From positions 372,001-436,000 of the forward strand of contig JAILWQ010000001.1 in assembly GCA_025698865.1 (NCBI GenBank): a stretch of DNA of 64,000 bases, in the 5' to 3' direction. The notes below the pieces were generated by a model. It searched no databases and was not told the DNA's origin. It saw only the letters and a list, made by a program, of their open reading frames with translations. Shown here in pieces: positions 19,742-28,583 of the stretch. The number at the start of each line of letters is the position of its first letter. Position 1 is the first letter of the stretch. The translations under genes were made by a program, and so were the position numbers. The DNA is from Erythrobacter sp. Lineage in GTDB: Bacteria; Pseudomonadota; Alphaproteobacteria; Sphingomonadales; Sphingomonadaceae.

Positions 19742-20020
19742 CTAGCGCGCGCTGCGGGTCGGCGCGTGGAAATCGGCCGGCTTGTCGGCCACCCAGGCGA
19801 CGAAGCGCGCTATCGCCTGATTGGCGAGGATGCGCGCGCGGTCGGTGCCGATCCGCGCCAACTCGGCATTGGTGAAATTGGCGTGGATCGCCCGGTGGCA
19901 GATCGGGTGGACAGCGACGGTCTCGCGGCCCCGCTTGGCCTTGGGCACGGTGTGGTGCTGCTGGACCCGCCGGCCGAGCGGGCGGTGGCACAGCCAGCAG
20001 GTCTCGGCAGTTTCGCTCAA
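19742..20020 (-). CDS. Small HNH-type nuclease-like protein
   Basis: 92 residues from TTG 20020, whose bases overlap the glmU stop (TTGA), with AAGGA just upstream. It contains CWLCHRPLG, QQHHTVPKAKRG and HPICHRAIHANFTN: two CxxC-type pairs and the HH...H pattern of an HNH/zinc-finger fold. It is far too small to have other domains. Such free-standing HNH proteins are widespread in sphingomonads and their substrate is unknown. A role in DNA cleavage is only inferred. Translational coupling to glmU is clear from the overlap. Confidence 0.8.
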   Translation of the reverse strand: MSETAETCWLCHRPLGRRVQQHHTVPKAKRGRETVAVHPICHRAIHANFTNAELARIGTDRARILANQAIARFVAWVADKPADFHAPTRSAR

Positions 20021-21387
20021 CCGTCCTTCTTCGCCGCGGCTTTCTTCTTCTTCATCGTGTCGTGAAAGCGGTCGGCCCAACCCGGCTTGACCAGCTGCTC
20101 TCCCCGCACCATTCGCATCTCGCCATCGGCCACGTCGCGGCTGACCGCGCTGCCCGCCGCCACGATGGCATCGGCGCCGATCCGCACCGGCGCGATCAGC
20201 GCGCTGTTCGAGCCGATGAAGGCGCGCGGCCCGATCGTGGTCCTGTACTTGAAATAACCGTCGTAATTGCAGGTGATGGTCCCCGCGCCGATATTCGCGC
20301 CCGCACCGATATCCGCATCGCCGAGATAGGTGAGGTGGCTGGCCTTGGCGCCCTCGCCCAGCACGGCCGTCTTCATCTCGACGAAATTGCCGACGAAGCT
20401 GTCCTTCTCCATCACCGCGCCGGGACGCAGGCGCGCGAAGGGGCCGACCTGTGCGCCTTCGCCGATGGTGGCGCCCTCGATATGGCTGAAGCTCTTGATC
20501 CGCGCGCGCTTCGCCACCGAAACGCCGGGGCCGAAGACCACGTTCTGCTCGACCACGACGTCGGGCGCGAGCTCGGTGTCGAAACTGAAGAACACCGTTT
20601 CCGGGGCCTTCAGCGTAACGCCCTCGGCCATCCAGTGCTCGCGCTGCTCCGCCTGCCAAAGCGCCTCGGCGGCGGCGAGTTCGGCGCGGCTGTTGATCCC
20701 GGCAACCTCGCCCGGATCGGCAGTGGTGACGGCGGCGCAGACGTCACCATCGGCGATGGCGATGTTGACGATGTCGGGCAGGTAATACTCGCCCTGCGCG
20801 TTGTCGTTGCCAACCCGGTCGAGCAGCGCGAACATGTCCTCCGCCCGCGCCGCCATCAGGCCCGAATTGCACAGGCGGCAGCCGCGCTCGGTCTCGTCGG
20901 CATCCTTGAACTCGACCATCTTCGCGATGCGGCCCTCCGCATCGGCGATGACCCGGCCATAGGCGAGGGCGTCGTCCGGCTCGAACCCCAGCACGACGAC
21001 TTTCGGCGCGTCCTCGGCATGGAGGCGGTCGAGCATGGCCTGCATCGTCTCGCCCTTCACAAAAGGCACGTCGCCATAGAGGACGAGGACATCGCCGCGA
21101 AAACCCTCGAGCTCGCCGGCGGCCTGTTGCACCGCGTGGCCGGTGCCGAGCTGTGGGTCCTGAACGCAGGTCCGCGCATCCTCGCCCAGCGCTGCTTCGA
21201 TCTGGTCGCGGCCCGAACCGACGACCACCACCTTGCGCGCGGGAGACAGCGCATCAACCTGCGCCATCAGGTGATGCAGCATGGGCCTTCCGGCGATGGG
21301 ATGCAGCACCTTGTGCAGTTCGCTCTTCATCCGCGTGCCCTTGCCCGCGGCGAGGATGACGGCGGCAAAATCGTGTCCTTTGGTCAT
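20017..21387 (-). CDS. glmU: Bifunctional UDP-GlcNAc pyrophosphorylase / glucosamine-1-phosphate acetyltransferase
   Basis: 456 residues. The N-terminal uridyltransferase has VILAAGKGTRMKSELHKVLHPIAGRPM and VLYGDVPF. The C-terminal left-handed beta-helix has hexapeptide repeats and the acetyltransferase site (TYLGDADIGAGANIGAGTITCNYDGYFKYRT). It makes UDP-N-acetylglucosamine for peptidoglycan and lipid A in two steps. It ends in a lysine-rich tail (MKKKKAAAKKDG). Divergent from gph with 62 bases between starts; the HNH gene is coupled downstream. Confidence 0.97.
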   Translation of the reverse strand: MTKGHDFAAVILAAGKGTRMKSELHKVLHPIAGRPMLHHLMAQVDALSPARKVVVVGSGRDQIEAALGEDARTCVQDPQLGTGHAVQQAAGELEGFRGDVLVLYGDVPFVKGETMQAMLDRLHAEDAPKVVVLGFEPDDALAYGRVIADAEGRIAKMVEFKDADETERGCRLCNSGLMAARAEDMFALLDRVGNDNAQGEYYLPDIVNIAIADGDVCAAVTTADPGEVAGINSRAELAAAEALWQAEQREHWMAEGVTLKAPETVFFSFDTELAPDVVVEQNVVFGPGVSVAKRARIKSFSHIEGATIGEGAQVGPFARLRPGAVMEKDSFVGNFVEMKTAVLGEGAKASHLTYLGDADIGAGANIGAGTITCNYDGYFKYRTTIGPRAFIGSNSALIAPVRIGADAIVAAGSAVSRDVADGEMRMVRGEQLVKPGWADRFHDTMKKKKAAAKKDG

Positions 21388-21449
21388 ACACCCGTGCCCT
21401 TGCCACCATTCCCTTGCGGATTGAAGCGGCTTCCGCCACCTCCCGGCCC

Positions 21450-22136
21450 ATGGCGGATTTTCCCTTCGACGCGGTCGGTTTCGATCTGGACGGCACTCTC
21501 ATCGAATCGCACCGCGATCTGGGTACGGCGGTCAACCACGCGCTGGCGCTGGGCGGCTTCGCGCAAGTGCCGATCGACCACGCCAGCGACCTGATCGGGG
21601 GCGGCGCGAAAGTGATGCTGGCCAAGGCGCTGGACGCGCAGGGCGGCGTGGCGAAGGACGAGTTTCGGCGCCTCTACAAGGAGATGCTGGCCTATTACGG
21701 CGAGAATTACGCTGTCCACACAAGCCCCTATCCCGGCGTCGTCGAAGCGCTCGACGAGCTTGCCCGGCGCGGCGTGCGGATCGGGGTGGTCACCAACAAG
21801 TTCGAGGAATTCGCGCGCGGCATCCTCGATACGCTCGGCCTGATCGACCGGTTCGACTGCGTGATCGGCGGGGATTCCCTCGGCAAGGGGCCGGACGGTG
21901 CCTATCTCGCCAAGCCCGCGCCCGATCCGATCCTTAAGCTGCGCGAGAGCTGCGGCGGGGGCCGGATCGTCTATGTCGGCGACAGCAGCTACGACATGCG
22001 CGCCGCCCGGGCGGCCGGGGTGCCGGTGGTCGCGGCGTGCTACGGCTATTGCGACGAGAGCCCGGACGAGCTCGGCGCGGACGCGACAATCGATTCGTTC
22101 GCCGAGCTGATCCCGGTGCTGGAAGCGCTCGGCTGA
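21450..22136 (+). CDS. gph: Phosphoglycolate phosphatase, HAD superfamily
   Basis: 228 residues from ATG 21450; an earlier in-frame ATG (21414) would add 12 residues. HAD motif I is FDLDGTLIES, motif II VVTNK, and motifs III/IV are LAKPAPDP and VYVGDSSYDM. The family dephosphorylates 2-phosphoglycolate, a by-product of DNA 3'-end repair. Closely related HAD enzymes act on other small phosphates, so the exact substrate is inferred from overall match and length. Divergent from glmU. Confidence 0.85.
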   Translation: MADFPFDAVGFDLDGTLIESHRDLGTAVNHALALGGFAQVPIDHASDLIGGGAKVMLAKALDAQGGVAKDEFRRLYKEMLAYYGENYAVHTSPYPGVVEALDELARRGVRIGVVTNKFEEFARGILDTLGLIDRFDCVIGGDSLGKGPDGAYLAKPAPDPILKLRESCGGGRIVYVGDSSYDMRAARAAGVPVVAACYGYCDESPDELGADATIDSFAELIPVLEALG

Positions 22137-22217
22137 CAGCCCGACCCTACGGCAAAGCGGCCCACCGCCTGGCCTGTTGCAAGTGGAAACCTATCGTGCC
22201 ACGCCGCCGCCATCGGA

Positions 22218-22233
22218 TTGACCTTAACGTAAA
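22218..22233 (+). promoter_or_regulatory. LiuR/MerR-like operator upstream of the SDR gene
   Basis: TTGACCTTAACGTAAA is an imperfect 16-base palindrome (6 of 8 positions match) 18 bases before the ATG. It is close to the TTTACGTTAACGTAAA-type site bound by MerR-family regulators of fatty-acid and branched-chain catabolism. Assigned from memory of that motif and from the gene's likely beta-oxidation role. Confidence 0.4.
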
Positions 22234-22251
22234 CGACAACGGAGACTTCGC

Positions 22252-23181
22252 ATGAGCATCGACTTCAAGGACAAGGTAGCCATCGTGACCGGCGCCGGCG
22301 GCGGTCTGGGCCGCGAATACGCGCTCGAACTGGGTCGCCGCGGCGCCAAGGTCGTGGTCAACGATCTGGGCGGATCGCGCGACGGCACCGGCACGTCCGA
22401 CATGGCGGCGCAGGTGGTCGAGGAAATCGAGAAGGCCGGCGGCACCGCCATGGCCAACGGATCGAGCGTGACCGAATACGACCAGATGGAAGAGATGGTC
22501 GCCAAGGCGAAGGAAAAGTTCGGCGGCGTTCACATCCTCATCAACAATGCCGGCGTGCTGCGCGACAAGACCTTCGCCAAGATGGAGCCGCAGGATTTCG
22601 ACTTCGTCGTGAAGGTCCACCTCGTCGGTTCGGCCTATGCCACCAAGGCGTGCTGGGACACGTTCCGCGATCAGGCCTATGGCCGCGTGCTGATGACAGC
22701 GAGCTCGACCGGGCTGTTCGGCAATTTCGGACAGGCCAATTACGGCGCGGCCAAGCTCGGCCTTGCCGGCCTGACCAAGACGCTCCAGCTCGAAGGCGCG
22801 AAGTACAACATCAAGGTCAACACGCTGTCGCCGGTCGCCGGCACGCGCATGACCGAGGACCTCTTCCCCGAGGAAGCGTTCAAGCTGTTCGATCCGGTGA
22901 ACGTGGTCCCGGCCGCACTTTTCCTCGTCAGCGAGGATGCGCCAAGCAACGCCATCGTAGGCGCCGGTGCGGGCGGCTTCCACAGCGCCTGGACCGTCAT
23001 GAACGATGCGGTCTGGCTGCCCGACGATCAGCGCACGGTCGAAGGGTTTGCCGAAAACTGGAGCAAGATCAGCGACTTCTCCAACCTCAAGGCGCCGCAG
23101 TCCGGTGCCGAACAGTCGGGCGCGATCCTCACCGCGATGCAGAAGGTCACCGGCACCGGCCCTTCCAGCGCCCGCAGCTGA
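22252..23181 (+). CDS. SDR-family 3-hydroxyacyl-CoA dehydrogenase-like protein
   Basis: 309 residues. Rossmann motif TGAGGGLGREYA near residue 14, VVNDLGGSRDGTGTS, NNAGVLRDKTF, catalytic Ser in MTASSTGLFGNFGQANYGAAK with Tyr and Lys, then NTLSPVAGTRMTEDLFPEE. The VVNDLGG and LRDKTF signatures are those of the (3R)-hydroxyacyl-CoA dehydrogenase part of peroxisomal multifunctional enzyme type 2, so the likely substrate is a hydroxyacyl-CoA or steroid-like acyl chain. Monocistronic by appearance. A LiuR-like palindrome in the leader supports a role in acyl-CoA catabolism. Cytosolic, NAD-dependent by inference. Confidence 0.88.
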   Translation: MSIDFKDKVAIVTGAGGGLGREYALELGRRGAKVVVNDLGGSRDGTGTSDMAAQVVEEIEKAGGTAMANGSSVTEYDQMEEMVAKAKEKFGGVHILINNAGVLRDKTFAKMEPQDFDFVVKVHLVGSAYATKACWDTFRDQAYGRVLMTASSTGLFGNFGQANYGAAKLGLAGLTKTLQLEGAKYNIKVNTLSPVAGTRMTEDLFPEEAFKLFDPVNVVPAALFLVSEDAPSNAIVGAGAGGFHSAWTVMNDAVWLPDDQRTVEGFAENWSKISDFSNLKAPQSGAEQSGAILTAMQKVTGTGPSSARS

Positions 23182-23185
23182 TTGC

Positions 23186-23202
23186 ATACGCATTGGGCGT
23201 AT
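23186..23202 (+). repeat. Inverted repeat ATACGC-N5-GCGTAT
   Basis: ATACGC (23186-23191) and GCGTAT (23197-23202) lie just after the SDR stop codon and before the next gene's leader. Could be an operator for the membrane-protein gene or a weak terminator. No further evidence. Confidence 0.4.
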
Positions 23203-23217
23203 TGACTGAATAATACA

Positions 23218-23255
23218 CCGGGCCTACTCCTGTCGCAGCAACAGGGGAGGCCCGG
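23218..23255 (+). promoter_or_regulatory. Leader hairpin covering the ribosome binding site of the next gene
   Basis: CCGGGCCT (23218-23225) is the exact complement of AGGCCCGG (23248-23255), which ends at the base before the ATG. Inside it CCTGT (23229-23233) pairs with ACAGG (23241-23245). The Shine-Dalgarno GGGGAGG (23244-23250) is buried in the stem. Folding would block translation of the membrane-protein gene. Confidence 0.65.
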
Positions 23256-24425
23256 ATGTATTCCGAAGACGATCTCAATTCGGCCGTGGCGGCGGGCGCG
23301 CTGAGCGCCGATGCGGCGGCATCGTTCCGCGCGCACATGACACAGGTCCGCGAAATGCCGCGGGGCGATGAAGAGAGCTTCCGCCTGATCAACAGCTTCA
23401 ACGACATCTTCGTCGCCATCGGCATCGTCATCATGCTGCTGGCGGCGGGCGCGATCGGACAGGCGATCGCCTCCGCCTTCGCCGCCGTGCCGCCCTTTCC
23501 GGGCATGAACGGAACGGAGCCGAGCGAGGCGGAATGGCTTGCCTTCGCGCAAGCCAGCGAATGGCGCACCAGCCTTTCCACGCTCTTCGCCGGGATCCTC
23601 GTCGCCGGGACGAGCTGGCCGCTTGCGGAATTCTTTACCCGGCGCCGGCGCATGGCGCTGCCCAGCATCATCCTGCTCCTCGCCTTCGTCGGCAGCGTCT
23701 TTGCCGCGGTGTTCGGCGCAGGGATGCTTCTCGGCGCGATGGACAACGAGAAATCCGGCGCGCTGCTGGTATCGGGCGCGGGCCTCGTCGCCGCGCTCGC
23801 CGCTTGGGCGCACTGGCGCCGGTTCATGGTTCCGATCACGGTCGCCGCCGGTGCCGGCGCCGCCGCGATTACCTTGGTCGCGCTCGTCCTTGCGCTGATC
23901 CAGTCGCTGTTCGGCGTGGAGGAGTCGGCGATCGGCGACATCCTGCTCGTCCTGACCTTCCTCACCGGCCTTGCCGTTTTCGCCTTCGCCATGCGCTGGG
24001 ACATCAGCGACCGGGAGCGGATTTCCCGCCGCAGCGACGTGGCCTTCTGGCTTCATTTGCTGGCCGCGCCGATGATCGCACACCCGGTGTTCTACTCGCT
24101 TGGCGTGATGGATGGCGGCGACCGGGTGGGCATGGGCGGCGCTCTCGGCGTGGTCGCGATCTATGTCGTCTTCGGCCTGGTCGCGCTGGCGATCGACCGG
24201 CGCGCGCTGCTGGTCTCCGCCCTCGCCTACGTTCTCGCGGCCTTGACCTTCCTGTTCGACAGGTTCGGCGCGGTGGAGCTGAATTTCGCGCTGACGGCGC
24301 TGGTGATCGGATCGGCCCTGCTCACCCTGTCGGCCTTCTGGACGCCGATCCGCAACCGGGTGGTCGATGCGCTTCCGCAGGTCTGGCAGAATCGTGTCCC
24401 CGTGACCGGGGTTGTCGCGGGCTAG
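23256..24425 (+). CDS. Polytopic membrane protein of unknown function
   Basis: 389 residues. A cytoplasmic head of about 45 residues (MYSEDDLNSAVAAGALSADAAASF) is followed by roughly ten hydrophobic segments, starting at FNDIFVAIGIVIMLLAAGAIGQAI and ending at FALTALVIGSALLTLSAFW. The start is fixed by GGGGAGG upstream, though that is folded into a hairpin. The N-terminal head resembles the DUF2157 type, which begins with a similar helical region, but I do not claim the family. Its stop codon touches the stop codon of the convergent DUF2794 gene with no bases between. Confidence 0.8.
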   Translation: MYSEDDLNSAVAAGALSADAAASFRAHMTQVREMPRGDEESFRLINSFNDIFVAIGIVIMLLAAGAIGQAIASAFAAVPPFPGMNGTEPSEAEWLAFAQASEWRTSLSTLFAGILVAGTSWPLAEFFTRRRRMALPSIILLLAFVGSVFAAVFGAGMLLGAMDNEKSGALLVSGAGLVAALAAWAHWRRFMVPITVAAGAGAAAITLVALVLALIQSLFGVEESAIGDILLVLTFLTGLAVFAFAMRWDISDRERISRRSDVAFWLHLLAAPMIAHPVFYSLGVMDGGDRVGMGGALGVVAIYVVFGLVALAIDRRALLVSALAYVLAALTFLFDRFGAVELNFALTALVIGSALLTLSAFWTPIRNRVVDALPQVWQNRVPVTGVVAG

Positions 24426-24782
24426 TCAGCTCTCGACGGCTTTCAGCATCCGGCGCTCGACCGGGGCGAGGACCCCGGCAAGCTCGTGCCCGCGCTTCAG
24501 CACCTGACCGTGTTCACCGAACAGCGTCCACATGCCTTGGCGGTTGCGCAGCGCGGGTCGCTTCTCGATCCGTGCCTGCGGGCGCTCGGCCGTGCGGCGA
24601 AAGGCGGCGAAGCTGGCGGCGTCGCGTCCGAAATCCATCGCATAGTCGCGCCACTGTCCGGCGGCGACCATCCGGCCGTAGAGGTCGAGAATGCGGGTCA
24701 GCTCCTCGCGCGTGAAGCCGACCTGTTCCGCTGCCTTGCGAAACGGAATCACGTCGCCGGGAAACGAAGGGGGCTGGATCAC
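24426..24782 (-). CDS. DUF2794-like protein
   Basis: 118 residues from GTG 24782, overlapping the cysE stop as GTGA. Soluble and basic: VIPFRKAAEQVGFTREELTRILDLYGRMVAAGQWRDYAMDFGRDAASFAAFRRTAERPQ is cut here by design, but the pattern FxRxEL..L...YGRMVAAGxWRDYAxD is that of DUF2794, a conserved alphaproteobacterial family of unknown function. Translationally coupled to cysE. Convergent with the membrane-protein gene, whose stop codon abuts its own. Confidence 0.8.
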   Translation of the reverse strand: MIQPPSFPGDVIPFRKAAEQVGFTREELTRILDLYGRMVAAGQWRDYAMDFGRDAASFAAFRRTAERPQARIEKRPALRNRQGMWTLFGEHGQVLKRGHELAGVLAPVERRMLKAVES

Positions 24783-25477
24783 TCGGCGGTTCCGCTGCGG
24801 CGCGCGTCTCCGCTTTCGGGCAGGTTCCGGCGCAGCTGCTCGAGCTCGCGCTGCATTTCGGTCAGCTGCTTCTCCAGCGCCTCGAACCGGCGCATGTCGG
24901 GCTCGCACGGTTCGTTGCACGGCGTGCCGTAGGGCATGAATTCGCGCATCCACGTCTCGACCGGAACCAGCGTGCTGCGGGCCTTAAACCCGATCATCGT
25001 CGCGCCTTCGGGCACATCGTCGGTGACCACGGCATTGGCCCCGATGCGCGCGCGCTCGCCCACGATGATCGGGCCGATGACCTGCGCGCCGGAGCCGATG
25101 ATCACGTCGTCGGCAATGGTCGGATGGCGCTTGCCCGGAACGCCGTTGGTCGGGTTGGTGCCGCCCAGCGTGACGTTCTGGTAGATGGTCACGTCATGGC
25201 CGATCTCCGCCGTCTCGCCGATGACGGTGAAGCCATGATCGATGAAGAGATTGCGGCCGATCTTGGCACCGGGGTGGATGTCGATCGCCGTCAGCATCCG
25301 GCTGAAATGGTTGATCGCGCGCGCCAGCAGGAACAGCTCCGCCTCGAACAGCCAGTGAGCGATCCGGTGCCAGAACAGCGCCCAGACACCGGGATAGGTC
25401 AGCACTTCCCATCGGCTGCGCGGAGCGGGATCGCGCGCCTTGACGCTGTCGATATAGGCTAGGAGCCGGTCGAACAT
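24779..25477 (-). CDS. cysE: Serine O-acetyltransferase
   Basis: 232 residues. A short N-terminal helical part (MFDRLLAYIDSVKARDPA) precedes the left-handed beta-helix with hexapeptide repeats: IDIHPGAKIGRNLFIDHG, VIGETAEIGHDVTIYQNVTLGG and KRHPTIADDVIIGSGAQVIG. It makes O-acetylserine from serine and acetyl-CoA, the first step to cysteine. The C-terminus is longer than the short SAT forms, with a coiled coil (FEALEKQLTEMQRELEQLRR) and a Cys pair (PCNEPC). hdaA ends 27 bases upstream, so the two may share a transcript. Confidence 0.94.
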   Translation of the reverse strand: MFDRLLAYIDSVKARDPAPRSRWEVLTYPGVWALFWHRIAHWLFEAELFLLARAINHFSRMLTAIDIHPGAKIGRNLFIDHGFTVIGETAEIGHDVTIYQNVTLGGTNPTNGVPGKRHPTIADDVIIGSGAQVIGPIIVGERARIGANAVVTDDVPEGATMIGFKARSTLVPVETWMREFMPYGTPCNEPCEPDMRRFEALEKQLTEMQRELEQLRRNLPESGDARRSGTAE

Positions 25478-25504
25478 TTCGTGGTTCCTCCCATCAATCC
25501 CGGA

Positions 25505-26116
25505 TCAAAGCAAGCGGGCCTGCTCCGGCCCATGGACGACCTCGAGCGCGTCGCGCCAGACCGACATGGTGGCGGGAACCTGACGTTCAAGCGACAGACG
25601 GTCGATTTCAGCCACCAGATGCTCGATCGCGGCGAAGCTGCGCTCGACCCGGGGGCCGAGATAATTGCCCGCTCCGTCGGCCAGCGCGAGCCGCCGCTGC
25701 TCGGCATGGGCCTCGATCAGGTCGCGCACCATCGCATCGTCCGGCGTACCGATCGCGAGCTGTAGAGAGCCTCCCAGTCGCGAGCGCAGATCGGGCAGCG
25801 CGATCTCCCAGCCATCGGCGTCGCTGACCAGCAGGAGCGGCCGTCCGCTCTGCTGCGCGCGGTTCCAGCGATGGAAAAGCGCATCCTCCTCGATGGCATT
25901 GGCCCCGTCGATGACGTCGTGCTCGCCGTGCCCGGCAAACCATTTCGCCAGCAGCGACTTGCCCGAGCGCGGAGGTCCGACGAGCACGGCGGTGCGATAG
26001 GGCCAGGACGAGGGATCGGCGAGCGCGTCCACCACCGCCCGGTTGGCGTTGCCGACCACGATCCGTGCCGGCGCGCCGGGTGCGCGGGCGTCGATCGGAA
26101 GGGCGATCTGCGACAC
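25505..26116 (-). CDS. hdaA: HdaA-like DnaA-family regulator of replication initiation
   Basis: 203 residues with a P-loop ([18 protein letters not shown], about residues 44-61), a Walker B-like region ([22 protein letters not shown]) and the DnaA-like AAA+ lid ([17 protein letters not shown]). The C-terminal DNA-binding domain of DnaA is absent. MSQIALPI at the N-terminus is the QxxLPL clamp-binding motif by which HdaA/Hda attaches to the sliding clamp. It stimulates ATP hydrolysis by DnaA after initiation (RIDA). It follows the DUF2066-like gene by 10 bases, and purM diverges from that gene. Confidence 0.88.
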   Translation of the reverse strand: MSQIALPIDARAPGAPARIVVGNANRAVVDALADPSSWPYRTAVLVGPPRSGKSLLAKWFAGHGEHDVIDGANAIEEDALFHRWNRAQQSGRPLLLVSDADGWEIALPDLRSRLGGSLQLAIGTPDDAMVRDLIEAHAEQRRLALADGAGNYLGPRVERSFAAIEHLVAEIDRLSLERQVPATMSVWRDALEVVHGPEQARLL

Positions 26117-26126
26117 GCGCCGATCC

Positions 26127-27416
26127 CTAGCGACTGACGGTCAGCGCGCTGCCACTCTGCTGCACGGTCAAGCCGCGGCCGCGCAGGGCGTCGGCCAGAT
26201 CGGCGATGGAACCGGCGAAACCGACCGTCATCGCCGAGGTCCCGCCGATCGCCGTGCTGCGGACACCGGCGCTGCGCACGCCGGGTGCGCCGCGCACCGC
26301 GCCGAGAACCGCGTCGAAGCTGGCGGGGTCGGGCGTCACGAACTGCACCGAATAGAGCGCCACCGATCCTTCGGGCGGCGGGGCGCGCACCGGCGCGTCG
26401 GTCACTGCCTGACCCGGCTCGCCCTCGCGCAGGGCAAGCTCTCGATCGCTCGGCCCCTGGCGCATCGCCTGCGCCTCGGCCAGCACGGCGCGTGCGCGGT
26501 CGATCAGGATCTGGATCTGCGCATCGAGCGTGATGTTGCCCAGCGTCAGCGTGGGATCGGGCCGCAGGCGACCGGCGGCGAGCGCGCTCTGGAATATCTG
26601 GTCGAACCGCTGGACCGCCTGCCCCAGCATGGCGGGCAGTTCGTCGGCGCTGGCAGCGGTCATCTCGAAACTGTCGAGATAGGTGCTGTCCGGCCCGTAG
26701 CGCGCGGTGAAGGTGCCTTCCACCGGGCCGCCCGGATAGCTGTAGCGCAGGTCCGCGATCGGCACGATCACGTCGGCCGCGCCGAACTGGTCGAGCACGT
26801 TGCGCCACCATGTGCGGCTGCGCCGGGTGGTCTGGCCGTAGGTGACGAGCAGCGATTCGCCGCCCGATCCGGCCGGGCGGACATAGTTGATCCGGCTCGC
26901 GCCCGGCTGGAATTCGGCCCAGGCGCGCTGCCAGGGATTGCGCCGTTCATAGACCAGCTGCGTCCCCGCGCTGACCGTCACCGGGATCATCAGCAGCGGC
27001 GCGGAACGCTGGGCCTCCGACTGGCTCCCGAGATAACGCGTCGCCCGCGTCCGGTCGAACACGACGCCGACCCGTGCGACATAGCGCCGCGGCCCGACCT
27101 GTTCGCGCTCGATCACGATCGCGGAGACGAGCGACTGGAGCTGCGAATCGGACAGTTCCGGCCCGCCGATCTTCTTCCACGCGAGGCGCGCGGCTTCCTG
27201 CCAGCCAGCCTCCCGCGCCTCTTCGGGGGTGTCGCCGCTGACATTGACCTCGATCCCGCCGACCTCGATGTCGGAGGATGCGGCGATCGGCGGGATGCCC
27301 CGCTCTCCATCCACCTGCGCGCGCAGGGCCAGCGCAAGCGGCGCCGCCAGCAGGATCGCGGCGGCGAAAGTCAGGGCCTTGTTCGAAGGCCGGAGAGGAA
27401 GATCGAGGGTCCGCAT
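26127..27416 (-). CDS. Exported protein of unknown function with C-terminal ferredoxin-like fold, upstream of hdaA
   Basis: 429 residues from ATG 27416. [20 protein letters not shown]... carries an N-terminal hydrophobic signal or anchor. About 250 residues of a DUF2066-like domain follow ([38 protein letters not shown]), then an acidic linker. The C-terminal 70 residues ([18 protein letters not shown], then repeats of GVRS) look like a small alpha/beta sandwich. I do not recognise a defined function. It is co-directional with hdaA (10-base gap) and divergent from purM. Confidence 0.75.
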   Translation of the reverse strand: MRTLDLPLRPSNKALTFAAAILLAAPLALALRAQVDGERGIPPIAASSDIEVGGIEVNVSGDTPEEAREAGWQEAARLAWKKIGGPELSDSQLQSLVSAIVIEREQVGPRRYVARVGVVFDRTRATRYLGSQSEAQRSAPLLMIPVTVSAGTQLVYERRNPWQRAWAEFQPGASRINYVRPAGSGGESLLVTYGQTTRRSRTWWRNVLDQFGAADVIVPIADLRYSYPGGPVEGTFTARYGPDSTYLDSFEMTAASADELPAMLGQAVQRFDQIFQSALAAGRLRPDPTLTLGNITLDAQIQILIDRARAVLAEAQAMRQGPSDRELALREGEPGQAVTDAPVRAPPPEGSVALYSVQFVTPDPASFDAVLGAVRGAPGVRSAGVRSTAIGGTSAMTVGFAGSIADLADALRGRGLTVQQSGSALTVSR

Positions 27417-27485
27417 GGGGAAAACAGGGCGCCTTTTGCCCAAAGCCTTATGGAAATCCAAGCGCGAATGCGTATGGCGGTGACC

Positions 27486-28583
27486 ATGCAGGGCAAGAAC
27501 TCTCCGTACACCTACGCCGATGCCGGCGTCTCGATCGAAGCCGGCAATGCGCTGGTCAAGGCGATCGGACCTCTGGTCAAGGCGACCGCGCGGCCCGGCG
27601 CCGATGGCGAGATCGGCGGTTTCGGCGGCTTCTTCGACCCGAAAGCGGCGGGATACACCGACCCGCTGCTGGTCGCCGCGAATGACGGCGTCGGCACCAA
27701 GCTCAAGCTCGCGGTCGATCACGACCGGCACGACAGCGTCGGGATCGACCTGGTGGCGATGTGCGTCAACGACCTGATCGTGCAGGGCGCCGAGCCGCTG
27801 TTCTTCCTCGACTATTTTGCCACCGGCAAGCTCGAGAACGGGGTCGCCGAGCGCGTGATCGCGGGCATCGCCGAGGGGTGCAGGATCGCCGGCTGCGCGC
27901 TGATCGGGGGCGAGACGGCGGAAATGCCGGGCATGTATGCCGCGGGGGATTACGACCTCGCGGGCTTCTGCGTCGGCGCGGTCGAGCGCGGCGAACAGCT
28001 CACCGGCGAGCGCGTGAAGCCGGGCCATGTCCTCCTCGGCCTTGCCAGTTCGGGCGTCCATTCCAACGGCTATTCGCTGGTGCGGCGGCTGGCGACGGAC
28101 AAGGGCTGGAAGCTGGACCGCCCCGCTTTGTTCGATGCCGATCGGCTCCTGATCGACGCGCTGATCGAGCCGACACGCATCTACGTAAAAAGCCTGTTGC
28201 CGCTGGTGCGCGACGGGCTGATCGACGCGATGGCGCATATCACCGGGGGCGGCCTGCTGGAAAACATCCCGCGCGTCCTGCCCGAAGGTGCCCACGCCTT
28301 GGTGGACGCCGGATCATGGGCCCAGCCGCGGCTGATGGCCTTCCTCCAGGGACAGGGCGCGATCGAGCCGGAGGAAATGGCGCGCACCTTCAATTGCGGC
28401 GTCGGCATGGTGCTGGCAGTGGAGCCCGCACAGGCCGAGCTGGTCCGTACTCGGCTGGAAGCGGCGGACGAGACAGTGCTGGCGGTGGGCGAGATCGTCG
28501 AGGGCCAGCGCGGCTGCACGGTTCGCGGCACGGCGGGCACGTGGTCCGCGCGCGGCGACTGGGAAGCCATGCACAATGCCTGA
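27486..28583 (+). CDS. purM: Phosphoribosylformylglycinamidine cyclo-ligase (AIR synthetase)
   Basis: 365 residues from ATG 27486; other in-frame ATGs at 27450, 27468 and 27474 are possible. Signatures: [69 protein letters not shown], and [14 protein letters not shown]. Fifth step of purine synthesis: ATP-dependent closure of FGAM to aminoimidazole ribotide. The stop codon overlaps the purN start by eight bases. Confidence 0.97.
   Translation: MQGKNSPYTYADAGVSIEAGNALVKAIGPLVKATARPGADGEIGGFGGFFDPKAAGYTDPLLVAANDGVGTKLKLAVDHDRHDSVGIDLVAMCVNDLIVQGAEPLFFLDYFATGKLENGVAERVIAGIAEGCRIAGCALIGGETAEMPGMYAAGDYDLAGFCVGAVERGEQLTGERVKPGHVLLGLASSGVHSNGYSLVRRLATDKGWKLDRPALFDADRLLIDALIEPTRIYVKSLLPLVRDGLIDAMAHITGGGLLENIPRVLPEGAHALVDAGSWAQPRLMAFLQGQGAIEPEEMARTFNCGVGMVLAVEPAQAELVRTRLEAADETVLAVGEIVEGQRGCTVRGTAGTWSARGDWEAMHNA

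Noticed and set aside
26043-27449. N-terminal extension of purM
   Set aside because: It is antisense to hdaA and the exported protein gene and has no similarity to PurM; normal PurM length starts near 27486.
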